Source: Aptenodytes patagonicus
Lineage: Eukaryota; Chordata; Aves; Sphenisciformes; Spheniscidae
Direction of reading: 5' to 3'
Assembly: GCF_965638725.1 (NCBI RefSeq)
Contig: NC_134959.1
Span: forward strand, 10,482,417-10,546,416
Length of the DNA: 64,000 nucleotides
A program made the translations under genes and the position numbers. Positions 53,101 to 64,000 of this stretch are shown here, piece after piece (the stretch's first letter is position 1; each line of letters starts with the position of its first letter). The notes beneath the pieces were generated by a model, which saw nothing but the letters and a program-made list of their open reading frames with translations, did not search any database and was not told where the DNA came from.

Positions 53101-56100
53101 CTCTCCTTCCAGTGCCTTCCAGCCTTGCCTCAATGGAGACCGTAGCATCTAAAAATACCGTCTTTCAAACCTTCATTCTCAAAATCTGGTCCACTACTTT
53201 ATAGGTGTGTATTTCACCTCAAATCTTCTTTGGGCCTTTTCAGTCTCTGAATGCCTCCAAAATGAAGAGGCATTAATTGCTTAATTGGAGAGCAATTATC
53301 ACACTTCATGTCAGATTCTTTCCCTTTTACTATTATCATCGATAATCCATTGAAATCAAGGGACTTCTTGCAAATCAAGGGTGGGTTGTTTTTTTTAACG
53401 TGGCCTTGAGTGCACTTTCCCAGCACAACAGATGCTGACACGTACAGCCAGGAGCGGAGGGCCGGGACGGGCTGGACTCAAGCCCACCACTCAAGGTGGT
53501 GGCGATGTCGAGAGTACAATTACTGTTCGTCAGGGCTGAGGAACAGGCAGCAGGAGACTGCTGCGATCCTACCAATAACCAAGGGGTTGGTTCGAGCGAG
53601 TAACTGGCCTGTTAACTAGACTTTAAAATGGACAACTGGTATTCCCCCAGATGCCAGCTTCTCCGGATCAGACCGCATTAGAAAGCTGAAATGCTCAGAC
53701 TGATCCTTTTGCCTCTTCAGCAACTTACCTTGCACCCAAGCAGGAATCCCGCCGGCACACCAGCACACCGGAGCAGGAGCCCCTTGGTGTGCTTTTGCCC
53801 CAAAACAAGTTTCTGTTTGCATCCTGAGCCGTGTTACAGCAGGGTCTCGGGCACTGCAATGTGTTTCAAACCACTGCAGACCTACCCAGTGCCGTCGGGG
53901 CGAGGGGAAGACAGCAGGAACCTTAAATTACACAAATTACCATAAGGCTGATCTTAAGAGAACACAAAGGCTCTTCATTTCACCTAACAGTTAATGCTTC
54001 TGACAGAAAAACTTTTTCTCTGTGTAAAGGCAGACAGAGCGCAGGAGTCACTGTATCAAACAGAATCGAGATCAAAGTGATCTCTGCTGTGCATCATCAA
54101 CTTACATATCTGAAATTTGCCTCTCTACCTCCCCTCTGCTGCTGTAGTATGATGTATTATTTAACACTGCATTTAATTCTTTCACAAGAGATATACCAAG
54201 TTTAGTTCAGGTCTAACGTTCTGCTATTGAAAGGGGGTTGGTTGCTGGGACCCATCCTGAATGTGTCTCCTCCCTGCTGCTGTTCATCCCTGCGTACTTC
54301 TCTGCCTCAACATCTCAGTTATCACACACTTTCCTTTAGCCAGAAAAAGGAAGAGATTTTTTTTTTTTTTTTGAACACCAGAACAAGAAAGAAAAAAGAA
54401 GTCCTAGCTACATGGCAATTTCTTTTTAAACCAAGAAAACATGAAACCATGTCTAAATTATGTTCCACAAATGCGAGTAAAGCAGATTCACAAAGTCCAG
54501 TCCTTTCTGTTTTTATTCCATGGGGGTGGGAAGGCAATAGGTGGTGCGATAGGAAGGAGGAAGAAGTCCTCTCTCCTCTTAGTAGTGTTACACTTAGTTC
54601 TGTTATATCCACCTCTCTCCAAAGAGTACATATCACTTTTCATTCACAGAAATAAAACACCACATTAAGGATAAGACACATTGAATGAGTTCCCTCCGCT
54701 ATATGAAAACTCTAGGAAAACCTCCAAAGAGCCTATGTCAGCAATAAGCAAATAATAATAGGATAAATAACAATACATAGGGTAGATATTAACAGGTAAA
54801 AATCCTCGACGCAGAAGTGAACTCTCTATATTATACCAGATCAGTTTCTTACAACCCAATGAAACGAGAACAATGCATAGGCATTTTAAGATAAATACAG
54901 TATCTTACTAAAAATGTCACATCCTCTCAAACTTCACCACCCAGTCCTAATGGATCAAAACAATATACTCCAGTTATTAGCATCCTGGTCAAGAACTGAC
55001 TGCTTTCCCCAAAAAACAGGCTTAGAATAAAGGCTTGTTAATTTATTAAATTAAGAAATTATTTCAACAGGATTGAACTGCTTAGTTGCCCCCTAAACCT
55101 AAATGGGCTCTTCTGATACACGTATTTGAGGGTTGACTGACCTCATAGGAGTAATTATTAATTAATAATTAATTATAGGAACCTTATCATTCAAGTATAA
55201 TAATGATTTTTTTTTTTGAGGTACAGGTGGTTCCCAGGAACACATGATAGCAGCAAGCAAATAAATCCACAGATCTGAAATTTAATGAGGCAAATGCATT
55301 GATCGTCACGGTCTAAACATTTATGCTTTTCAAGAAACCACATCTGCCTTCAGACGTGCCATCTGGGGGAAAATAATACATCTATTTTCAGTATCATGAG
55401 TGAGAATGTCAGTGTCCCAATTTAGAAGTTCAAAAAATCTTTGATGCTCAAACAGTACCTACTTGCTATGTTGACGAAAAGCATCTCTGAGCATTGCTAA
55501 GGCAGACATTTGTCTCCAAGAGGAAAGGCTGAATAGAGCAGCTCAGGTGTAAACTAGCACATAATACTCACACTTGCAGAAAATGTTTTATTCAGTATGC
55601 TAGCTACTTTTTTTTGTTTTAAGCTAATTTGAAGAAAACGGCAACCAGTTACCACACGAGGCAGTAGAGCAGGAGGGCTGGAGCCTCTTCTTGGAGGGGA
55701 CCGACTCCCAGTACATCATTTGAAAATTTTCTTAAGTTTCACCACGGTTCCCTCACCTCCCACTCGAGAAGTACAGTAGCTGAAAGTCCAGAAGCAGAGC
55801 ACAGCACTTTGGTATTGTCTGGTTTAGGTGAAAATGCATTTTCTTTAGCCATTTTCCCATTGTGAAACCTTCTATTTTGAGCCATAAACTATATTCTAAA
55901 GGTATTTTAATTGAATGGGAAAACAAATGCCATTTTTATTATTTTGTAGAGTTAGGAATCATCATGGAGATAAAACAAATCTATGGAAGTTATCTACCCT
56001 ATTACTCTCTAAAACAGCTGACTACACTGGAAAACTAGAACCAGAGACTTCCAGAAATCACAGAATAGTTAATTCTCAGCTTTTTTCTATCCATCGACAG

Positions 56101-59100
56101 CAGACTTTTTTCTTTCAACTCTAAGATTATTATAAATGCTGAGTGACTTTGGGCTACCCAAGCAATGATTTGGATTTCAAATGAGAACTGTCACAGCTGA
56201 AAGCTTAAAGCTCTGTTTGCTTGGCAACGCCCCACTATTTTCAGAATTATGTTGTCAGAACTGTTTACAATCCAGAGCAAATTACTGACTCCGAGAGGTG
56301 CAAATCCACCGAGCTCTCTGGAAAGGCGATTTCACACGCATTGAAGTAAACGCCATTACTTTAGATTTATTCCATGCTAAACAAGAAAATTAATTTGGCC
56401 CAAGAAAAAAAAAGTAGGAAGCAAGATATGCCATCACCAGCAGCCCTGACAGAGATACGCAGGGAGAGTAACGCTTCAAAGCTGCTCAGCTGCCTGAGGC
56501 TCTGCTATTCCATGCGAATAACTAGTGTTTTCCCTTTACTCTAGGTGCTGTCATTTATCATCTTTATCTGCTACATTGCATCTCTAGCTGCCTCTTTCAT
56601 GATGGCACCGCTCCTAGAGTTTCTGCTGGCACTGTTTCTATTTTTTGCCTATGCCTCCAAACTTAATGAGAAGTTTAAAGGACTCTACTGGCCTTTGAAG
56701 GTAAGTGAAAAGTGCAATGTAAAAAACACAGATTTAATTGTACAGTATAACATGAGCGAAAGGGACTATACGGGAGTTTAGGCTGGTTGTTAACAACTTA
56801 TTTCACCCCCTTACTAGAAACCTGTCCATATTGCCTCTCATTCAAAAGGTCCCAAAGCACTTTTAAACTATGCTATACTACATACTATAGCTTTCTTTAT
56901 GCTGACACAAAGCACGGTTTTATGCTTTGATTATGCAGAATTTATGCCCAGTAGCTTAGTGCTACATCTTCAGAAGCAGGCAACATCAGCCTAAGTAAGT
57001 CTGACCACTGCTGGGGTCTCTTTAATAGCGCCACCCTTACAAATGGGGAAACTGAGGCATGCTATGTAGTAATGCTTATACCTTTATTAAAATGTTTTAA
57101 AATTCTCAGGCAAGTGCTGTTGAGATGCAGAGTCATACTCACATGCAAACAAACTGACAGCTACTTTTGTTAAGGGGGGAAGCCCTGCAACTCTTGCAGG
57201 CAGATGCTCATTCACACAAAGGAAACCACTGGCTATCCACTGGGGAGTTTTCAGGTTTGTAGTTGCTGGTGATTACTGCACACTGGCCACTGGATGTCTC
57301 TCTTGCTTCAAACATACGTTGCCAAGGGAGCATTTGTCTAGCAGTACAAATACTTAAAAAAATGCTAATCCAATCGATTTGGATTCTCTTTTGGTACAGT
57401 TTTGCAATAGTTTGTCATAGTGAGATTTGAATTAGAGCTCTTAATGTATAAAAATAATATTAGCAAGGCCACTGGTGGATAAAACAATAGCAGTGACTGA
57501 CTATGACAGTGTGCATGGTTTTCAGATGGTAATCTCAGTTCCATCGTTTTCCCATTTTCTACATGCATCCGATTCCAGAACCAAGACAAAAAAAGCACTT
57601 GTATGTTTATTATGTCCATTACCATAATATCTCCAGCCACAGAATGTAGATAATTGACCTTGTCCTGATTTCAGAGGAATAACGTTTCTTGTAGGATTCG
57701 TGTTTTGAGGCAGTATCTTCATCCATCTGTTCTGAAAAGGCAGGAGATCTAACTGTGAACAGAGGTCAAGATACCATTATTCTAGCTCACGTGATTTACA
57801 CATGCCCTGGGAATCACAGCTCTTTATTTAATATACGGTTCAGAGACACTGTTGCTCCAGCACGTCACCGCTTATATTATAGGGCATGGCCCCTGCCCTG
57901 CAGAGCTAGTCTCGGCCACAGAAGCACGTATTTTGATGATAGCAGTAGGTACGTTCACTTCAGGCTAGCTGGAGTTACAAGTGTACATACTAAGTGTAAA
58001 TCGTAGTTTTAAACACTAAACAAAGTGTTTAGCTCCTCAGTGAGGAGTTCCTACAGACAGGCCTACTTCTGTATAGAAACAAGCACACGCCTGTTCCCCA
58101 CGGGAACTGGTAGGCTCCTCCAGAGCCTTTGGTACTGCAGGAGTTCTGCTTAACGATGAGACTTTTTAAGGCATTTCGAATGATTCTTCCATTAGCCCTT
58201 GCTGCGCTCCAAGTTACAGAAATACAGCCCTTCTCGGCCTGAAGAAAGGTCTGCCTGACATACACATGTTAAAAGTAGGATTTATACCAACATCTGTAAG
58301 AACAGAAGCTAATGCCAAGATTCCGGTCATCTCGCATTTAAAAATATTTCCCAGATGAGCAATTCATCCGCTACAAAATACCAGGCTGTAGTCACACTCC
58401 AGCATCAGGCAAGTCCGCTGACACAACAGCAAAGGTTTTTAATGGTAATTTCTGAAATAATTTTTAGAGGAGTTTGTACATTGGAATTACATGACTAATC
58501 TGAGAATGCAACATTGCTTATTTTACAGGATTTCTTGCGGTGCGTCACTGCTGCCATTATTTACTTTGCCATTTCAATTGCTGCTGTCTCAAAATATAAT
58601 GATGGAGCATCTAAAGCAGCAGGAGTAAGTAGATGTGAGCTCTCCACTTAGGTATTTTGGTGAACTGCATATGGACATACTTTAGAAACAATTCAATTTT
58701 GACCCCATTGCAAGTAGCAGAAGTTTCTTCAGTTAACTAACTGAGAATTAGATTTGCCTAAAGCAAGGAAGAAATGGTCGGTTATTTAGAAAAACAGGTT
58801 TTGAATCAATTAATAGTTTTTTCATCCTAACAGCGCTGCTCAGCGTTAACTGTACTACTTAGGGAGGGCACCTATTCTGCTTTTTAACTTCACCAGCTAT
58901 ACAGGGAAGATAAACTTCTCTGTTCCTGCAGAGAACATCGAGATCCTTGAATGGAGGGAATAATAATAATAAAAAAGAAATCAAACCTGTAACTACTAAG
59001 GACAGTCTAAATTATGTAATTTCAACATCCTGTCTCTACTGCTTAATTTTACTTGGATAAGTTGAAACAAGAGCAGCGTCGTTTTACCCTCCAGTATATG

Positions 59101-62100
59101 GACTGCCCAGGAGAGAGCCTTCATTGTCAGCATTTTGTGTTCAGAAATAAGATACAGCCTCTCCATCTGCAACTTGACGCTAAGCACCAATAATGTGTGC
59201 GATATAAATTAAATTTGCATAATAATTTTAAAAGATAGGGAAGAACAATACCCAGTAGTGTTAACCAGCAACCCTTACCAAACCATCCCAATTCATACAC
59301 AATTTCAGAACAAAGACCTTGTTTTAATCTTTGTCACTCTGTTTAGACATGGAGTAATGCAACATAGCATTTACCCTAGCTTCTCAGACTGAAAAACAGC
59401 CTATTCTTGCCACACTGCTGCTTCTTTGACACTAAATAGGTATCCTAGTTTCAGCAGGGATAGAGTTAACTTCCTTCCTAGTAGCTGGTGCAGTGCTGTG
59501 CTTTGGATTTAGGGTGAGAACAATGTTGATAACACACCGATGTTTTAGTTGTTGCTGAGCAGTGCTTACACTAGTCAAGGACTTTTCAGCTTCCCATGCT
59601 CTACAGACTGAGAAGGCTGGAGGTGCACAACGAGCTGGGAGGGGGCACAGCCAGGACAGCTGACCCCAACTGGCCAAAGGGACATTCCATACCATGGGAC
59701 GTCATGCTCAGTACATAAACTGGGGAAAGCTGGCCGGGGGGGGCCGCTGCTCGGGGACTGGCTGGGCATCGGTCAGCAGGTGGTGAGCAATTGCATCGTG
59801 CATCACTTGCTTTTTGTATTATTATTATTATTACATTATTATTATTGTTATCATTATTTTATTTGAATTATTAAACTGTTTTTATCTCAACCCACAAGTT
59901 TTTCTCACTTCTACTCTTCCAATTCTCTCCCCCATCCCACCGGAGGGGGGGTGGTGAGCAAGCAGCTGTGTGGTACTCGGTTGCCAACTGAGGTTAAACC
60001 ACGACAATAGGTAACTCCAGAATCATTTTATCTCAATCTAGTTCACTCTACAATAGACATGTCTCCTTGCAAACCAGTAAAAAATTATTTCCAGAGAAAT
60101 CAAGGTGATTTCTTGGTGACAAAGAGATGCCCTGGGATAGCGGAGGTGCTATGTTCTCCTGTAGCTCCCGGCACAGGGCAGTGCTGCTGGGCACAGGGCA
60201 ATGCTGATGCTCAGAACATGCCCTGAGCCAGAGAGGGATATAGCCTGGGGAACAGCTAAGGACACATCTGATAGAGCAACTGTGAGGATCACTACTCAGG
60301 CTCCCAAATTAGCTGTAATTTAGTTGATGCCAAAGGGACATTTCCCTTCCCTTTCCCCCACAGGCCAAAAAAAAAAAAATCAAGCCTAAGTTTTCTTTAA
60401 AAATTTTTCTTGTGTCCATTAGGCTTATTTTGGTTTGTCATTGATGGACGTGAACTGTTGTTAAAGAGAGTATTATTTTGCCATTTTAGGTGTTTGGATT
60501 TATAGCCACGATAGTGTACGCCATTGATTTCTACATAACCTTCAATGACCTGGTTACTTTTCTGAAGCAAGGCAATTCTGATTCCCCTGAAGAGCACAAG
60601 TCAGAAGGTAGGTAGAATTCCCCGTTTTGGTTAAACGAGCATGTAACGTGAGATTTTCTTCTCCATTTCACCCTTCACAGGGCAGCAAGAGCACTCACTT
60701 AGTAGTAACAGTTTCTATTCTTGGCTACCTTGCTTCTGTATGCCACAACTGTGCTGAATTATGAAGCTGCTTAGTCTTAAAATACAACAACTGGAATTTC
60801 AGTGATTTATAAAGATAACGAGCAAGCCAGGAATGTGAAGTTTCTCAGTGTTTTGCGCCATCTAACTTTGAAAGGCCCCAAATCCAATTATAGAAGTTAT
60901 TGTGCAGCACAGATTTTTTCCTGCCATCAAGATGTCTTACTTTAAAAATAAACATCTACTTTTTTTTTGGATAACTTAATAATTAACATCCATTAGTCCA
61001 CAGTCTTTTATGTCCAATAGCGCTTTTCTCTTTCTCATCTCTTTATCATGATTACCTCTCATTCAGGGTCAAGCTTTGACCATCTGTGGGCAAATGGCCT
61101 CAAAATCCAAGGGCCACACAGCATAAAATTAACAAGATTGTTATCAAATTTCCTTCCAATATAGGAGGCACAGTCTACCTCAAATCAGACAGATCCACTT
61201 AGACAAAGATAAAAAGATGGACCCACTGTTGGGAGTTCAAACCCATTTCAAGTCAAGTCAGGACACAGGTAGCTATTTTGCAGTACCCAGGAGCCCAAAT
61301 CAGGCATCACGCCCCTGTGATACTACTCATTGCACCCACAGAGATGAAAAAAGACTGCTCCACACTTAAAAACAAACAAAAAATCCCAACCCCCAAAAAA
61401 ACACCCCACACAAACCCAAAACCCACAAAAACCCTCAAAAACAAACACCCAAGACATGTACAGAATCCTAGAAAGTATATAGTAATGCTAACAGTCTTTT
61501 CTAGGTATTTTAGTAGACTTAAGTGTTTTGCAAGCTTTAGGCCAAAAAGAGAGACAAAGAAAAGAAGAATTAAAGGAACAGATCATAGGAAACAGACTGT
61601 TAAGACTAAAAACTGTTTATCCCCATGAACTGAACTGACCTCAGAAGAAGATCAGGTGAAAAGGGTACAAAATTAGGCTAAAGATTAGATCTAATTTCCC
61701 TGGAAATGGAGAGAGAAATATATAAACTTACAAATATGCAGTCATGCAGCTTTGTGTCGATGATTTGACCGTGCAAGAAGGGCTCTGCCCTGGAGGAACA
61801 GTACTGCAGCACCAAACTCGCATTCATGCTATAGCTCTCAACTGCTGAGGCCAGAAATCCCTTGCTTCCTTGCAAGCCGAGTCTCGAGCTTGGGCAAGAT
61901 GTACCTCTACAGGCCTATCGGGATTTCTTAACGTCTTAAAGCTTCTGGTTTTCAGATAGGTTTAACTGGCAGTGCATAACCGTGACCCACAGCAGCCAGC
62001 AATATTGTAGTACAGGAAGCATGTCTTCAGCAGACTTCCTCTTGGCGGTCATGCTAACAATATCATCTCTGCAACTTTTCATCTGAACTGTTATCTATGT

Positions 62101-62354
62101 TGTAGTGGTCTAAGTGCCTCTCAGCAGCATTTTTCAAGTCTTTGAAACACCATTTAAAGCTCCATCATGTTAGCGCTGTCATTTTATAAGCCTTTTCCTA
62201 AATATGCCACATCCTTTGAAGCAGACACCTGCCAAAGAGCAGCATCTCTCTCCCAGCAAGAGCTAAAGCTGACATGGAGGTTTCCAGTTTTCATTTTCAC
62301 TATTGTTCCTTGTTTTAAGTTTCAGATGAGGACTCAGATTCCAACTCGGACTGA
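47161..62354 (+). CDS. CMTM3: CMTM3, MARVEL domain protein (complete, 5 exons)
   Basis: Exons 47161-47280, 56545-56700, 58529-58624, 60490-60607 and 62326-62354 (or from 62320) give 172 residues (174 with the upstream acceptor; human 182). CMTM3 is a four-pass MARVEL protein of endosomes and plasma membrane that lowers EGFR signalling in mammals. It starts MEEPEPEPAG, the counterpart of the human Asp/Glu-Pro repeat, then LRSLLPPREFLCSRKGQLLL as in human. Membrane segments are at about 41-60, 61-80, 93-115 and 125-146. The third exon, DFLRCVTAAIIYFAISIAAV with KYNDGASKAAG, is nearly identical to human. The acidic tail EDEDSDSNSD matches the human ENSDSDSD end. The ATG at 47161 has a strong context (GCAGCCATGG). 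The frame is open upstream, but only through the CpG island. Confidence 0.95.
47281..56544 (+). other. CMTM3: CMTM3 intron 1
   Basis: This 9.3-kb intron begins in the CpG island (GTAAGG) and ends CTCTAG. A G-run of about 12 lies near 47367. A minus-strand open frame at 51181-51498 is unexplained. A near-palindromic AT stretch is at 55150-55177. No transposon or nested RNA gene is recognised. Confidence 0.7.
55150..55177. repeat. AT-only near-palindrome
   Basis: A run built from ATTAATT and TAATTA units with internal dyad symmetry. It has no attached function that I can see; such stretches can match homeodomain core sites. Confidence 0.5.
59436..60011 (+). mobile_element. Solo LTR of an avian endogenous retrovirus, copy 3, with target duplication
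   Basis: The fossil LTR spans 59441-60006, ends GGTTAAACCACGACA, and is flanked by a perfect 5-bp direct repeat ATAGG (59436-59440 and 60007-60011). A 5-bp duplication is typical of ERVL-type (class III) elements. It carries an internal ATT-rich microsatellite at about 59815-59865 and a TATA-like stretch upstream of it. No internal retroviral genes remain, so it is a recombined solo LTR. Of the three copies it looks closest to the family pattern, hence probably the youngest. It sits in CMTM3 intron 3 in the same orientation as the gene. Confidence 0.92.
60608..62319 (+). other. CMTM3: CMTM3 intron 4
   Basis: It opens at GTAGGT and closes with a T-rich tract before two closely spaced AGs. An A/C-rich low-complexity tract lies at 61366-61454. 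No exon or transposon is recognised. Confidence 0.7.
61366..61454. repeat. A/C-rich low-complexity tract
   Basis: Nearly ninety bases almost free of G and T, with AAAACCC and CACACA blocks. It belongs to the same compositional class as the tract at 2561-2648. Confidence 0.8.
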
Positions 62355-64000
62355 AGAATCGAACACCAACCAAGTGTGAAGGGAAGGTGATCAAGCACTT
62401 TCCCCTTTGCTGAATGCACTGCCGATTGAAGTATCTCCTTTATTTCAGCCTTGGTATCCTCTTTCCACCTCACTGTTTATGGAATCACCAAAGCACGGAC
62501 AGGGCAGTGATGTGGAAAAGGAGACTATTCCCAATGCCGTTGGATACTCCTTCAGAACTACAGATTTTACAGTAGTTCAACCTGCCAAAGAGGCCTGTAC
62601 CCAAACAACACATCTCAACTCTCTGTTGCCCCTCCTTACTCAGCACTACAATGTACTGAGTAAATGGGAACATAGTATTTTAAACGTATAAGCAGAGCTT
62701 TTAATATGCTTTCTTAATTCCAAATCTTTAACACTTACAGCTTTTATACTTCTTGCTGTGCCAAAGAAGAGAGGCTCAGAGTGCCTCTACTTTATTTGTA
62801 TTTTTCTTGATTAACTAACAGTATTTCTTTATCTGAAGTCTGAATATTCCACTATCTCAAGCACTGAAGGCACAGATTACAGTTAACATGTTGGTTTCAG
62901 TACATTTATATCTACTGCCTATCTGCGACAAGAAAAAGTGACAACTGGAAATCTGCAGCAAGAACAAACCTCAAAGTATAATTGTGCCGCAGGGTAGCTG
63001 GCTCATCAAACATTCAGTATCACTTTTTTAAGCTGCTTGGATGGAGTCACATCCTATCTTCTGCAATTTCACCACAGATATGAGAGAGAACAGATGAGGC
63101 ATCGTCTTACCGGCCCCTTCCTACCATTTGCATGGAAGCCCTTGTACGTGTTTGCACATACAGGTAAGAAAGGCTTGCCAAATACCATCCAACATTATCT
63201 GCCTATTGAAGCCTGCAAATATTTGTGTGCAAGATATCACTGTCTGATCTCATGCTCTGTGTTGCAAACACTGGTCCTCCCATGAGAAGCAGCACTGGAC
63301 TTAGTCCGCTGCGTTCACAAAACAGACGACTGTTTCTGTAAAACTCAGGATACCTGGGCCCCAGGAGGGCAATACATCCTTCCCACTGTGAAAAGGAAAA
63401 AAAACACAAAAACCCCAACCTCCAAACTAAAGAATGTCTGCAATGAAATTCTTTTCCCAGACCCCTTTTTTCAGTGTGTGTGTGTGTTTTTTGGTTTGTT
63501 TTTTTTCCCCTGGAAGGACACGATTTATCTCATGGTCTAGTATTCTGGGGGAAAAGCCTTCTGAATTTACAAGAAGATGTTTTCATGGATAGCACAACCT
63601 ACCTTGAAATATTTGTGTCCACCTATAAACACATACTGCTTGGAAAAAGCATGGCATGCTCCTTATATATGGCATCAGATAGGTCTATTTCAAAGAAACC
63701 TGTATACATTTTTAAAAAATTAGTATCGTACCAGAACAGGTGGCCTTAACAAAAAGTAATTAAAATGAGAGCAGATGGTACTAACAGAGTAAATTAAAAA
63801 CAGAGATAAAACAATAAAGGCAGATTTCCTTTGGAACAAAATTACTGCTTGGGTTCCAATTCCCTGCTAGCAGCTGGCTGCTGACAGGCAGAAACACGGT
63901 ACCTAACAGCAAGCAGGTGCTTGGGAAGGTGCTGGCCAGATTCGGAGTTGTCTAACAGGCAGCTCCTACATCTCCTGTTTCCAGACCACTGAATAAAAGC
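62355..64000 (+). other. CMTM3: Probable CMTM3 3' UTR
   Basis: After the CMTM3 stop, AATAAA occurs at 63813-63818 and again at 63992-63997 at the window edge, so a 3' UTR of about 1.5 kb or longer is likely. A short TG run lies at 63475-63487 and an A/C tract near 63393-63420. No further gene is visible. The next gene expected from synteny (CMTM4) lies outside. Confidence 0.55.

Noticed and set aside
1-64000. CRISPR arrays, bacterial operons, prophage, tRNA and rRNA genes
   Set aside because: No spaced direct-repeat array, ribosome-binding pattern or tRNA-like B box was seen. The exon-intron structure is vertebrate.

Overview
This is a vertebrate nuclear window, almost certainly from a bird. 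The genes are intron-split with GT-AG sites. Three CpG-island promoters stand out from an AT-rich background, and introns are compact. Three solo LTRs of one familiar avian endogenous-retrovirus family and one old CR1-type LINE tail are present. Gene order matches the BEAN1 - TK2 - CKLF - CMTM3 block of human 16q21-q22.1 (avian chromosome 11 equivalent). All identifications come from recalled protein sequences, not from a search.

Layout. 1-7538: intronic or upstream DNA of BEAN1, no recognisable exon, one LTR on the minus strand. 7539-7869: last coding exon of BEAN1 (+), with its NEDD4-binding PPPY motif. 7956-15250: gene-poor DNA. 15250-19848: a CpG-island gene (+) with two coding exons, 604 codons of protein. 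It is clearly of the SPATA2 PUB-domain family but matches neither SPATA2 nor SPATA2L and lacks the SPATA2 zinc fingers. 21418-21960: second LTR. 22698-23649: an unrecognised 214-codon open exon on the minus strand, with splice and poly(A) signals that could make it a gene. 28070-42768: complete mitochondrial thymidine kinase 2, TK2 (-), 10 coding exons, 283 aa. 42769-42973: a 205-bp CpG-rich head-to-head promoter shared with CKLF (+, 42974-45782, 4 exons, 142 aa). 47161-62354: CMTM3 (+, 5 exons, about 172 aa), with a third LTR in intron 3. 62355-64000: its probable 3' UTR.

Function. TK2 salvages deoxypyrimidines in mitochondria. CKLF and CMTM3 are tandem paralogous four-pass MARVEL proteins with matching exon phases; no CMTM1/CMTM2 counterpart is visible between them. 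BEAN1 is a NEDD4 adaptor. The SPATA2-like protein is expected, from its family, to bind CYLD and perhaps the LUBAC ubiquitin ligase. The most novel items are this SPATA2 paralogue and the anonymous minus-strand exon.
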